64,000 nucleotides of DNA from Mesorhizobium sp. (GTDB lineage Bacteria; Pseudomonadota; Alphaproteobacteria; Rhizobiales; Rhizobiaceae). Positions 25,397 through 34,046 of the stretch are shown here, in pieces. The notes under the pieces are model-generated. The model saw nothing but the letters and a program-made list of their open reading frames with translations, did no database searches and had not been told where the DNA came from. The stretch covers positions 1 to 64,000 of the forward strand of contig SAQE01000013.1 of the NCBI GenBank assembly GCA_004020545.1. The letters run 5' to 3'. Within the stretch, counting starts at the first letter, position 1. Each line of letters begins with the position of its first letter. Made by a program: the position numbers and the translations under genes.

Positions 25397-26734
25397 ATGG
25401 ATAACTCCGCCGGCGGCGCCATCGCGCAGCCCGACACTTACGGGCGGCCTCACTTAGCCGCCGTCGACTCCCGCGTTCGCGAACTGCTTCTAAGACAGGA
25501 GCGCCAGGAGCGGACAACTCTCAAACTGATCGCCTCCGAGAACTTTGCCTCCTCGGCGGTGTTGGAAGCGACCGGGTCGATTTTCACCAACAAGTATGCC
25601 GAGGGATACCCCGGTGCGCGCTACTACGCCGGAAACGAGATCGTCGATGAGCTTGAGACCCTCGCGATCGAGCGCCTGAAAGCGCTATTTGGCAGTGAAC
25701 ACGCCAACGTCCAGCCTTATTCAGGCTCGCCAGCCAACCAGGCTGTCTATCGCGCGCTTTTGAGCCCCCGTGACAAAGTGATGGGCTTGCCTTTACCCGA
25801 AGGCGGCCATCTGACTCACGGTTGGTCCGTCAATTTTTCCGGCAGCGATTATCAGCGCGTCCCGTACAGGCTGCACGAAAAGACACAGCAAATTGACTAT
25901 GACCACTTGCGCGAGACCGCCAAGCGGGAACGCCCGAAGCTAATTTGGGTCGGCGGAACTGCTTATCCGCGTATTTTTGACTACGCGGCAATGGCCGAAA
26001 TTGCTTCGGAGGTGAACTCGTATCTGGTGGCTGACATCGCCCACATCAGCGGCCTGGTTGTCGCAGGAGTGCATCCGAACCCCGTGCCCCATTGCGATGT
26101 GGTCACCAGCACCTCTCACAAGTCGATCCGCGGTCCCCGGGGTGGCTTCATTTTATCAAGGAATGAAGACCGTTATCAGCCCCTCCATCATCCGAAGAGC
26201 AAACACAATCTGGCCAAACGTATAGACCGCGCCGTGTTCCCTCTTCTGCAAGGCGGACCGCATATGAATACTATCGCCGCGCTTGCCGTCGCTTTGCAGG
26301 AAGCAGCGAACTCGTCCTTTCGTGTCTACGGTCAGCAGATCGTCCACAACGCCAAGGCTCTGGCCCAGGCGCTTCTGGAGCGAGGTTATGAACTCGTCAC
26401 CGGGGGCACTGACAATCACATGCTGATCCTTGATCTTCGGGACCGGCCGCTGTCAGGCAAAGCCTATGCGGAGCGCTTATCGCGTGCAGGCATCATTGCG
26501 AATTTCAATATGGTCCCGGGCGACCGGCGGCATCCGGCGCTGACAAGCGGCATCCGCTTAGGGACGCCAGCGGTGACGTCCATGGGCATGCGCGAAACGG
26601 AGATGGTGCAGATCGCCGCTTTCATCGACTCGGTCTGCCGCCAGCCCGATGACCAGGAAGTTCATGCGAGCGTACGAAGAGACGTTGCCGACTTCTGCAC
26701 TGCGTTCGATGTTCCCGGCATCCCCGACCGATAA
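25397..26734 (+). CDS. glyA: Serine hydroxymethyltransferase (island copy)
   Basis: 445 residues. It interconverts serine and glycine, transferring the one-carbon unit to tetrahydrofolate. Landmarks: LKLIASENFASSAVLEATGS, NKYAEGYPGARYYAGNE, VQPYSGSPANQAVY, and the PLP lysine in TSTSHKSIRGPRGG. Most SHMTs have TTTTHKTLRGPRGG there, so this copy is slightly divergent around the cofactor lysine, and LLQGGPHMNTIAA replaces the usual Q-GGP-MH-IAA. Length is normal. The gene lies 37 bases after the ArsR gene and 57 bases before metK, so the three likely form an operon. Confidence 0.93.
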   Translation: MDNSAGGAIAQPDTYGRPHLAAVDSRVRELLLRQERQERTTLKLIASENFASSAVLEATGSIFTNKYAEGYPGARYYAGNEIVDELETLAIERLKALFGSEHANVQPYSGSPANQAVYRALLSPRDKVMGLPLPEGGHLTHGWSVNFSGSDYQRVPYRLHEKTQQIDYDHLRETAKRERPKLIWVGGTAYPRIFDYAAMAEIASEVNSYLVADIAHISGLVVAGVHPNPVPHCDVVTSTSHKSIRGPRGGFILSRNEDRYQPLHHPKSKHNLAKRIDRAVFPLLQGGPHMNTIAALAVALQEAANSSFRVYGQQIVHNAKALAQALLERGYELVTGGTDNHMLILDLRDRPLSGKAYAERLSRAGIIANFNMVPGDRRHPALTSGIRLGTPAVTSMGMRETEMVQIAAFIDSVCRQPDDQEVHASVRRDVADFCTAFDVPGIPDR

Positions 26735-26791
26735 GCCACCCCAATCCAGAAACTCCTCACTAACTCCAGCACTTGAAGCGAGGGCATTTTT

Positions 26792-27967
26792 ATGACCAGG
26801 CAGTTCGTGTTCTCTTCCGAATCCGTCGGCGCGGGACACCCCGATAAGATGGCAGACAACATCTCCGATGCCATTCTCGATGCGGTCCTGCGCACCGATC
26901 CGAAGGCGCGCGTCGCCTGTGAAGTGTTGGTGAAGACGGGGATGGTCGTTGTGGCTGGCGAGATCACCAGCCATGCCCACATCGATTACAGCCAAGTCGC
27001 CCGCGATACGATACTCGATATTGGCTACGACGATGATGCGATTGGCTTTGATGGTCGACGTTGCGCCGTCGTTCTGGCCCTCACCGAGCAGTCGCCCGAC
27101 ATAAGCCAGGGCGTTGATGAAGGACGAGGGCAGGATCTCGGGCAGGGGGCAGGGGATCAGGGCATCATGTTTGGATTCGCATGCAACGAGACGGATACAT
27201 TGATGCCCCTGCCGATCCAACTCGCTCACCATTTGACGAAAAGACAGGCCGAGGTCCGGAAAGCGGGACAGCTTGGCTGGCTGCGTCCGGACGTGAAATC
27301 TCAAGTGTCCGTACGCTACGAAGGGCTCCGCCCGGTGGCGCTGGATACCATAGTCCTGTCGACGCAGCATGACGAAGCGGTCTCACAAGCCACGGTCCGC
27401 GAAGGCGTCATTGAGGAGATCATAAAACCGGTCCTGCCGGCCCACCTGGATACTTCGGGGATCAGATTTCTGGTCAACCCAACAGGGCGGTTCGTGGTCG
27501 GTGGGCCTGCCGGCGACTGCGGCCTCACAGGACGGAAGATCATCGTCGATTCCTACGGTGGGACCGGGCGTCACGGCGGCGGTGCCTTTTCGGGCAAGGA
27601 CCCATCCAAGGTTGACCGCTCGGCGGCCTATGCCGCCCGGTATGTCGCGAAGAACATCGTTGCCAGCGGCCTTGCGGAGGTCTGCGAGGTTCAGCTTGCC
27701 TACGCGATCGGCGTGGCCAGTCCGGTTTCTGTCATGGTCAATACTTTCGGAACCGCAAGGATCGAGGAAAAAAGGATCGAGCGCCTTGTTCTCGAGGTTT
27801 TCAATCTCCGACCGAAAGGCATCATCAAGATGCTTGATCTCTTACGCCCGATATACCGCAAGACGGCGACATACGGACACTTCGGGCGTGAAGAGCCTGA
27901 GTTCACCTGGGAGAAGACGGACAAAGCTGACGATTTGCTGCGTGAAGCAGGACCGGCAGCTGCGTGA
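26792..27967 (+). CDS. metK: S-adenosylmethionine synthetase (island copy)
   Basis: 391 residues. It makes SAM from methionine and ATP. Motifs: [20 protein letters not shown] (usual form SVSEGHPDK, so Ser-Glu is replaced by Gly-Ala), [36 protein letters not shown] and [16 protein letters not shown] (phosphate-binding loop). [20 protein letters not shown] is also conserved. The protein is full length, so it is probably functional; the substitution next to GHPDK deserves a check. It is followed within 20 bases by an adenosine kinase-like frame. Confidence 0.93.
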   Translation: MTRQFVFSSESVGAGHPDKMADNISDAILDAVLRTDPKARVACEVLVKTGMVVVAGEITSHAHIDYSQVARDTILDIGYDDDAIGFDGRRCAVVLALTEQSPDISQGVDEGRGQDLGQGAGDQGIMFGFACNETDTLMPLPIQLAHHLTKRQAEVRKAGQLGWLRPDVKSQVSVRYEGLRPVALDTIVLSTQHDEAVSQATVREGVIEEIIKPVLPAHLDTSGIRFLVNPTGRFVVGGPAGDCGLTGRKIIVDSYGGTGRHGGGAFSGKDPSKVDRSAAYAARYVAKNIVASGLAEVCEVQLAYAIGVASPVSVMVNTFGTARIEEKRIERLVLEVFNLRPKGIIKMLDLLRPIYRKTATYGHFGREEPEFTWEKTDKADDLLREAGPAAA

Positions 27968-27986
27968 GGGCGGCTGGATCAAGCGC

Positions 27987-29081
27987 ATGCGGCAACCCAT
28001 TTCAACTCGCGAGACCACGCCCGGCCGGCATGGCAAGAAGCCGGCTCGGGTTTTTGGCGGAGATTTTGATGCGGATTATGACGTGCTCTGCATCGGTAAT
28101 GCCATTGTCGACATCATCGCCCAGTGCGACGAGGCATTCCTCGAGACCAACGGCATCATCAAGGGAGCGATGAACCTCATCGACACAAGGCGCGCCGAGC
28201 TGCTCTACAGCCGCATGGGTCCGGCGATCGAGGCCTCCGGCGGCAGCGCCGGCAACACGGCGGCCGGCGTCGCCAGCTTTGGCGGCCGCGCCGCCTTCTT
28301 CGGCAAGGTCTCCAACGATGCGCTGGGCGAAATCTACGCCCACGACATCCATGCGCAAGGCGTCGCCTTCGACACCACGCCGCTCAAGGGTGAACCGCCG
28401 ACGGCGCGCTCGATGATCTTCGTCACGCCCGACGGCGAGCGCTCGATGAACACCTATCTCGGCGCCTGCGTCGAGCTCGGGCCTGAGGATGTCGAGGCGG
28501 ACAAGGCCTCTGGCGCCAAGGTCACCTATTTCGAAGGCTATCTGTGGGATCCGCCGCGCGCCAAGGAAGCAATCCGCCAGACGGCGATGCTGGCGCACGC
28601 GGCAGGCCGCGAAGTGTCGATGACCCTGTCGGATTCGTTCTGCGTCGACCGCTACCGCGACGAGTTCCTCGAGCTGATGCGTTCGGGTACCGTCGACATC
28701 GTCTTTGCCAACAGCCACGAGATCAAATCGCTTTACCAGACGGCGTCGTTCGACGAAGCGCTGGCGCAGATTCGCAAGGATTGCCGCATCGCCGCCGTGA
28801 CCCGATCGGAAAAAGGCTCGGTGATCGTGCGCGGCGACGAGACCGTGGTGATCAAGGCGACCGCCATCAAGGAGCTGATCGACACGACGGGCGCCGGCGA
28901 TCTCTATGCCGCCGGCTTCCTGCATGGCTACACGCAAGGCCGTGACTTGCAGACCTGCGGCGACCTTGGCTCACTGGCAGCCGGATTGGTGATCCAGCAG
29001 ATCGGCCCCAGGCCCCGTCAGAATTTGCGCCGCGAGGCCGAGCAGGCGGGGCTGACCATTCCGGACGTTCAAACGAGTTAG
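27987..29081 (+). CDS. PfkB-family kinase, probable adenosine kinase, with atypical N-terminal leader
   Basis: 364 residues from ATG 27987. The kinase domain starts at [20 protein letters not shown] and has both PfkB signatures: [19 protein letters not shown] and [16 protein letters not shown]. It resembles the alphaproteobacterial adenosine kinases that recycle adenosine from SAH turnover. The first 30 or so residues ([20 protein letters not shown]) are not part of the family and look like a junction sequence. The high-GC style is chromosomal and differs from glyA-metK. It starts 19 bases after metK. Confidence 0.82.
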   Translation: MRQPISTRETTPGRHGKKPARVFGGDFDADYDVLCIGNAIVDIIAQCDEAFLETNGIIKGAMNLIDTRRAELLYSRMGPAIEASGGSAGNTAAGVASFGGRAAFFGKVSNDALGEIYAHDIHAQGVAFDTTPLKGEPPTARSMIFVTPDGERSMNTYLGACVELGPEDVEADKASGAKVTYFEGYLWDPPRAKEAIRQTAMLAHAAGREVSMTLSDSFCVDRYRDEFLELMRSGTVDIVFANSHEIKSLYQTASFDEALAQIRKDCRIAAVTRSEKGSVIVRGDETVVIKATAIKELIDTTGAGDLYAAGFLHGYTQGRDLQTCGDLGSLAAGLVIQQIGPRPRQNLRREAEQAGLTIPDVQTS

Positions 29082-29146
29082 TGGCCTACCTTCCCGTTGT
29101 GCAGGCTATCTCGCCAGAAGCGCAATCACGGAATAGGGAAATCCTG

Positions 29147-30181
29147 ATGTCGAACATGATGAAGGCGCTTGTGAAGGCCAAGGCCGAACCGGGCATCTGG
29201 ATGGAAGAGGTGCCGGTGCCGGAAATCGGCCCCAACGACGTGCTGATCAAGATCAAGAAGACGGCGATCTGCGGCACCGACGTGCACATCTACAATTGGG
29301 ACCAGTGGGCGCAGAAGACGGTGCCGGTGCCGATGGTGACGGGCCATGAATTCGTCGGCACCGTTGCCGATTTCGGCGCAGCGGTCACCGAATACAAGGT
29401 CGGCCAGCGTGTATCGGGCGAAGGCCACATCGTCTGCGGCCATTGCCGCAACTGTCGCGCCGGGCGAGGGCATCTGTGCCGCAACACACTCGGCGTCGGC
29501 GTCAACCGTCCGGGCGCGTTCGGCGAGTATCTGGCGATCCCGCAGCACAATGTCGTGCCGATCCCCGACGATGTGCCCGATGAGATTGCCGCGATCTTCG
29601 ATCCCTTGGGCAATGCCGTCCACACCGCATTGTCCTTCGATCTGGTCGGCGAGGACGTGCTGGTGACTGGCGCCGGGCCGATCGGCATCATGGGCGCGCT
29701 CGTCGCCCAATGCGTCGGTGCGCGCAAAGTGGTCATCACTGACATCAACCCGGTGCGGCTGGCACTGGCGAAAAAGCTCGGCGTCCAGCATGTCGTCGAC
29801 GCCTCGAAGGAAAAGCTGCGCGACGTCATGCCGGCGCTCGGCATGACCGAGGGGTTTGACGTCGGCCTCGAAATGTCGGGCGCAGCCCCCGCCTTCCGCG
29901 ACATGATCGATACCATGAACAATGGCGGCAAGATCGCCATTCTGGGCATTGCGCCGACCGGCTTCGAGATCGACTGGAACAAGGTCATCTTCAAGATGCT
30001 GCATCTCAAGGGCATCTACGGCCGCGAGATGTTCGAGACCTGGTACAAGATGATCGCGCTGGTGCAGGGTCCTCTCGACGTGTCGGGCCTGATCACACAC
30101 CGCATCGGGGTCGATGACTACCTCGACGGTTTCGAGGCGATGAAGAGCGGCAATTCGGGGAAGGTGGTGATGGATTGGTAG
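29147..30181 (+). CDS. tdh: L-threonine 3-dehydrogenase
   Basis: 344 residues of the zinc-dependent medium-chain dehydrogenase family. ATG 29147 ([10 protein letters not shown]) is chosen over the open frame to 29081. Catalytic zinc region: [17 protein letters not shown] and [10 protein letters not shown]. Structural zinc loop: [17 protein letters not shown]. Nucleotide-binding motif: [14 protein letters not shown]. It oxidises threonine to 2-amino-3-ketobutyrate, which Kbl splits to glycine and acetyl-CoA. No kbl is in the window. Downstream of the kinase gene by 65 bases, same strand. Confidence 0.94.
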   Translation: MSNMMKALVKAKAEPGIWMEEVPVPEIGPNDVLIKIKKTAICGTDVHIYNWDQWAQKTVPVPMVTGHEFVGTVADFGAAVTEYKVGQRVSGEGHIVCGHCRNCRAGRGHLCRNTLGVGVNRPGAFGEYLAIPQHNVVPIPDDVPDEIAAIFDPLGNAVHTALSFDLVGEDVLVTGAGPIGIMGALVAQCVGARKVVITDINPVRLALAKKLGVQHVVDASKEKLRDVMPALGMTEGFDVGLEMSGAAPAFRDMIDTMNNGGKIAILGIAPTGFEIDWNKVIFKMLHLKGIYGREMFETWYKMIALVQGPLDVSGLITHRIGVDDYLDGFEAMKSGNSGKVVMDW

Positions 30182-30204
30182 GGATTGCCTTGGCCGCTCT
30201 TCAG

Positions 30205-30260
30205 GAAAAGCTGACGGGACAGCACCCCTCTGGTCCGCCGGACATCTTCCAACGAGGGGA
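30205..30260. repeat. Intergenic repeat copy after tdh
   Basis: GACGGGACAGCACCCCTCTG and the following CCGCCGGACATCTTCC closely match the repeat at about 9189-9227. It is the only copy I see to the right of the IS256 element, and it sits directly after tdh. Confidence 0.55.
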
Positions 30261-30564
30261 ACATGGCTGGGTGGAGAGCTATGGCTCCGCTAGGTGCGCC
30301 CCCTAATCATGATACGGCGACGTATCGCGGCCCATCCGATAACGGTCGATGGTGGCAATTCGCCTCAGCCGATGACGGAAATCCGGTGAACGGATGCTCA
30401 CAGGCCCCCACGCGATCGTCTATTTCCTAAGATCTGCGATTGAGGTCGAGGTGTTGCCGCCGTTTCAGCGGGTAAGATGCGTTAGACGACTTCCGGTACC
30501 TTTCCGGTCAGCGAATTAACGAAGGCAACGAGCCGCATTGGACAGGTCGTGCCATTCCGGTTCG

Positions 30565-31092
30565 GGGGAAGTATGGCGCGGCTCAGCATGGCGACACGGT
30601 CGGAACTGAAGCGGCGATCGTGGAGCGTTATCGCGGCGTTGACAAGCGGCGCATTCTGAATGAGTTCGGGGCGGTAATCGGCTATTATCGCAAGCGCGCG
30701 CGATCCGTCTTATGAACCGTCGTGAGCAGAGGCCGTCTGCGAGCAAGAGCCGCAGCCGCTGTTACGGCAGCGATGTCCGCGAGGCGCTCATCGTGTTGTG
30801 GGAGGCTTCGGAGCGGCTGAGGTCCGCATCGTCGCTCGCGGCGGCCAGCGCCGCCGGGCAGGAATGAGTTCGGCAGTTCGCCGCTCGGTGCAAGCCCGCA
30901 CCTCGGCGATTGGAAAGATCCGCCGCCCGGCTTTGTTGAGCGCATTCGGGCACGTCTTGGTCGGGGAGCTTCGTGCAGACGATGGTGCTGACCGAAATTG
31001 CCACCGGCTGGACCGAATGCATTCCGGTCCGCACGCGCAACAGCGGCAATGTGATCATGGCGATCAAGCAGGCCCGCTCGCGGTTTCCCTGA
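30565..31092 (+). pseudogene. Decayed DDE transposase/integrase-like gene
   Basis: Fragments in different frames line up with one transposase type. They are AAIVERYRGVDKRRILNEFG, YYRKRARSV, DVREALIVLWEASERL, and, after several shifts, QTMVLTEIATGWTECIPVRT followed by SGNVIMAIKQARSRFP and a stop at 31090. The IATGWTECIPV stretch resembles the second-Asp region of integrase-core transposases, with Glu where Asp would be. At least three frameshifts or stops separate the parts, so it is dead. Confidence 0.6.
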
Positions 31093-31503
31093 CCCTGTGC
31101 TGCTGTTTGCCGGCATCCGCCCGCACAGGAAGAGCTTGGAAAGCGGTCGATCGTCGTGGCCTGAATGCGGAAATCGAGGAGCCGTTGGTCGTCGATCTCC
31201 AGCCTGAACGCGGTCGTTTCCTGGTGCCGCAAATCGGCTGTTGCATACACATCCCTGTCAGACGTCAGTTTTCCTCGCCCATTTTGGTGTCGAGATGCGA
31301 AGTGCTCTTTTGGACCAGCAAGGCTTTTTGGAAATCTGAGAGCGGCTTTCCGCGGGGCGCTCCATTTTTGAGCATCAAGCTACCACAGCCAATGACGCGC
31401 AGGTTCCACCAGACTCGCCAGCCTTGAAGGACAGCGAAATAGCAGAGCACGACAGACACAACAATCCATCAGGAAGCCGCAGTCGTTGAAGATGCGGCGC
31501 TGC
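31093..31503. other. Non-coding stretch before the nod box
   Basis: No gene is supported here. A frame around 31163-31270 (NAEIEEPLVVDLQPERGRF) could be a short remnant but has no recognised family. The GC content drops towards the nod box. Confidence 0.4.
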
Positions 31504-31550
31504 ATCCATACCGTGGATGCATTCGATCCAAATAATCGATTTGTTCAATC
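31504..31550 (+). promoter_or_regulatory. nod box (NodD binding site) upstream of ttsI
   Basis: The 47-base site begins ATCCATACCGTGGATG, continues CATTCGATCCAAATAATCGA and ends TTTGTTCAATC. It matches the classical nod box throughout: ATCCA-N-N-GTGGATG, GATCCA-A-AATCGATTT and CAATC. It lies 308 bases before ttsI on the same strand, with no other gene between. NodD with a flavonoid would activate ttsI here, as known in other T3SS-bearing rhizobia. Confidence 0.93.
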
Positions 31551-31577
31551 AGTTTCTCGAAAGCTAACCCTACCCTC
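31545..31577 (+). promoter_or_regulatory. tts box abutting the nod box, upstream of ttsI
   Basis: TTCAATCAGTTTCTCGAAAG continues CTAACCCTACCC. Its 19-base core TCAGTTTCTCGAAAGCTAA is identical to the nolX tts box. Its first bases overlap the last CAATC of the nod box. The CCC-TA end is also present. It is oriented toward ttsI and suggests TtsI acts on its own gene. Confidence 0.72.
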
Positions 31578-31857
31578 TGTGGGAATCGGGCTCTGGGCCG
31601 CGACGCTGCCTTGCGAGCGCAGGGGCTGCACGTAGGAGAGATGATGCAACGAGAAATCGCACGCGGGTTGCTGGCGTCGTGGGTTCGCCGACCGGCGTAT
31701 TTGAGCCCGTCAGTTGGTCCTCACCCGCGCCTATTGCCACCGAGCGACTTGCATGTCCCTCCAACTCGGACCTGTTCCGAGAGATGCGACGAGTTGTGCG
31801 CCGTGTGCTCCGATCAGATGGCCGCCGGTGACGCGTCTCTCTTCGATAGGAGATGAA

Positions 31858-32544
31858 ATGCGAACGCTGCTCGTGGATCATCATGCGGATCTTGCGCGCG
31901 CCATGCGACTTGCGCTCGGGGATGGCGGCTTCGTCGTTGATGTCGTTGGTACTCTGGAACTGGCCTCGAGTGCATTTTCTTGCGCCAGCTATGAAATTCT
32001 CCTGCTGGAATTGGCTCTGCCAGATGGCGATGGCTTGGGTTGGCTGAGGCAGTTGAGGACCCACGGGCATTCAGTTCCTGCCGTCATTATGAGCAGCCTT
32101 AACGATCTCGATAAGCGAATTGCGATCTTCAACGGTGGTGCGGACGACTTTCTGCTCAAACCCGTCTCTACCGATGAGCTTATCGCCAGAATGAGAGCCA
32201 TTCTGCGCCGGGCGTCACAGATGACCGACCTGAGGCTCGTATTTGGCAATCTCAACTTCGATCCGGTCGCCCGGCAGGTTTTCGTTGCTGGGCACCCAAT
32301 GATGATCGCACGTCGCGAACTCTGTATTCTAGAGCATCTGCTTAACCGGGCAGGCCGCATCGTGCCCCGTGCGCAGTTGGAAGATCACCTCTATTCGTTC
32401 AACGACGACGTGTCTGCCAACGCGCTTGAAGTCGGAATCTATCGTTTACGTGGACATCTGACCAGATCAGGTGCAACGCCACGGATCAAGACCATCCGTG
32501 GCATTGGCTACATTCTAGAATTGACTGACGCGTCATCCGCATAG
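31858..32544 (+). CDS. ttsI: T3SS transcriptional activator TtsI (OmpR-type response regulator)
   Basis: 228 residues. TAGGAGATGAA precedes ATG 31858; the longer frame is not needed. The receiver domain has VDHHADLARAM and EILLLELALPDGDG. The normal phosphoacceptor Asp is Glu (about residue 51), and the second acidic-pocket residue is His, as known for TtsI, which acts without phosphorylation. The KPVSTDELIARMRAIL segment ends the receiver. The winged-helix output domain has LCILEHLLNRAGRIVPRAQL and RIKTIRGIGYILEL. It binds tts boxes. rhcC2 and y4xK follow and probably form an operon with it. Confidence 0.95.
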   Translation: MRTLLVDHHADLARAMRLALGDGGFVVDVVGTLELASSAFSCASYEILLLELALPDGDGLGWLRQLRTHGHSVPAVIMSSLNDLDKRIAIFNGGADDFLLKPVSTDELIARMRAILRRASQMTDLRLVFGNLNFDPVARQVFVAGHPMMIARRELCILEHLLNRAGRIVPRAQLEDHLYSFNDDVSANALEVGIYRLRGHLTRSGATPRIKTIRGIGYILELTDASSA

Positions 32545-32570
32545 TTTGTCGAATCGAAAGAAGATCTATT

Positions 32571-34037
32571 TTGCTGATCCTTCAACATCCTTGCCCTGCG
32601 CTCAATTGGCGGGCGATCGCCATCAAGGTTCCGAGACCTGCAGTGCCCCGTTACCTGGGCCATCTCCTCTGCGCGCTTATTGTGACTTTCCCACTTGGTG
32701 TCGCGGCGCAAAACAAGCAGGACAAAGGCGCGCCGCGTGCGGCTTCGAATAGCATCAATGCCACGCTGACCCTTTCCTCTTCGCTCGGGGAGACCGTTCA
32801 TCTGCCCGCGCCAGCCACGACCATCTTTGTTGCTGACCCGACGATCGCGGATTTTCAGGCACCATCGAGCAAAACAATCTTCGTCTTTGGCAAGAAATCG
32901 GGGCGGACCAGCCTATTCGCCTTGGACGGCAACGGCGAGCCTCTCGCCGAATTGCGTATCGTTGTCACGCAACCGATCGGGGATTTACGCGCCATGTTGC
33001 GGGAGCAGGTCGGCGACTATCCCATCCGCGTCAACTATACGCCGCGCGGCGCAATCCTTAGCGGGACGGCGCCCGACGCAGAGGTCGCCGACACCGCAAA
33101 AAGAGTCACTGAGCAATATCTGGGCGACGGAGCGCAAGTCGTCAACAACATCAAGGTCGCTGGATCCCTGCAAGTTAACCTCAGCGTGCGCGTAGCCGAA
33201 GTCTCACGCAGCGCCATGAAGTCACTTGGCGTCAACCTGTCCGCCTTCGGTCAAATCGGCAATTTCAAAGTGGGCGTTCTAAGCGGAAGCGGTGCAAGCG
33301 CTGGATCTGGTTCAACCCAGGGTGGCGGTACAGCAGAAATCGGATTCGACAACGGTGTCGTCAACGTCAGCGCGGTTCTCGACGCGCTCGCCAAGGAGCA
33401 TATAGCTTCCGTCCTGGCTGAGCCGAACCTCACCGCTATGTCGGGTGAAAAAGCCAGCTTTCTAGCTGGCGGCGAATTTCCCATTCCTGTCCTGCAGGAA
33501 AACAGGCAGGTATCGGTTGAATTCCGTCACTTCGGCGTCAGTCTGGAATTTGTGCCGACAGTTCTCAGCAACAATCAAATCAACATTCACGTAACGCCCG
33601 AAGTCAGTGAACTGTCGACGCAAGGTGCCGTGCAAATCAACGGAATTTCCGTGCCGGCAGTTTCCACGCGCCGAGCCGATACGGTCGTCGAACTCGCCAG
33701 TGGGCAGAGCTTCGCAATCGGCGGTCTAATCAGGCGGAACGTCAACAATGATGTCAGGGCCTTTCCCTGGCTCGGAGAAATGCCGATCCTGGGACCGCTT
33801 TTTCGCTCGTCCTCGTTTCAAAAAGAGGAGTCAGAACTGGTCATTCTAGTTACGCCTTACATTGTAAGACCAGGCTCCAACCCAAACCAGATGAGCGCAC
33901 CTACGGAGCGGGCGGCACCGGCTTTGAACGGAGGGGGCGCTCCGACGAATTCCGTGGCAAGTCCCCCGCGAGACCGCGCTGCTATCCGTGCGGGCGCGCC
34001 AAGCGCCCAGGGCGGTCTCGGCTTCATCATCGAATAG
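32571..34037 (+). CDS. rhcC2: T3SS secretin, membrane-embedded half: RhcC2 (CpaC-like)
   Basis: 488 residues from the TTG/ATG-type start at 32571; the true start may be at MLCALIV-like positions further in, since a signal peptide (GHLLCALIVTFPLGVAAQ) begins near residue 30. Features are a pilus-secretin N-domain (LPAPATTIFVADPTIADFQ), a BON-like segment and the secretin core VLAEPNLTAMSGEKASFLAG, GEFPIPVL, and VELASGQSFAIGGLIRR. PWLGEMPILGPLFRS is the secretin signature. The closest relatives by pattern are CpaC secretins of Flp pili. It pairs with RhcC1 to form the outer ring. Confidence 0.93.
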   Translation: MLILQHPCPALNWRAIAIKVPRPAVPRYLGHLLCALIVTFPLGVAAQNKQDKGAPRAASNSINATLTLSSSLGETVHLPAPATTIFVADPTIADFQAPSSKTIFVFGKKSGRTSLFALDGNGEPLAELRIVVTQPIGDLRAMLREQVGDYPIRVNYTPRGAILSGTAPDAEVADTAKRVTEQYLGDGAQVVNNIKVAGSLQVNLSVRVAEVSRSAMKSLGVNLSAFGQIGNFKVGVLSGSGASAGSGSTQGGGTAEIGFDNGVVNVSAVLDALAKEHIASVLAEPNLTAMSGEKASFLAGGEFPIPVLQENRQVSVEFRHFGVSLEFVPTVLSNNQINIHVTPEVSELSTQGAVQINGISVPAVSTRRADTVVELASGQSFAIGGLIRRNVNNDVRAFPWLGEMPILGPLFRSSSFQKEESELVILVTPYIVRPGSNPNQMSAPTERAAPALNGGGAPTNSVASPPRDRAAIRAGAPSAQGGLGFIIE

Positions 34038-34046
34038 TGTCGTCCA

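Noticed and set aside
27501-27986. N-terminal extension of the adenosine kinase frame
   Set aside because: Overlaps the conserved end of metK in a different frame.
31611-31856. 81-codon ORF before ttsI
   Set aside because: Low-complexity Pro/Arg composition and no family; kept only as a note on the ttsI leader.
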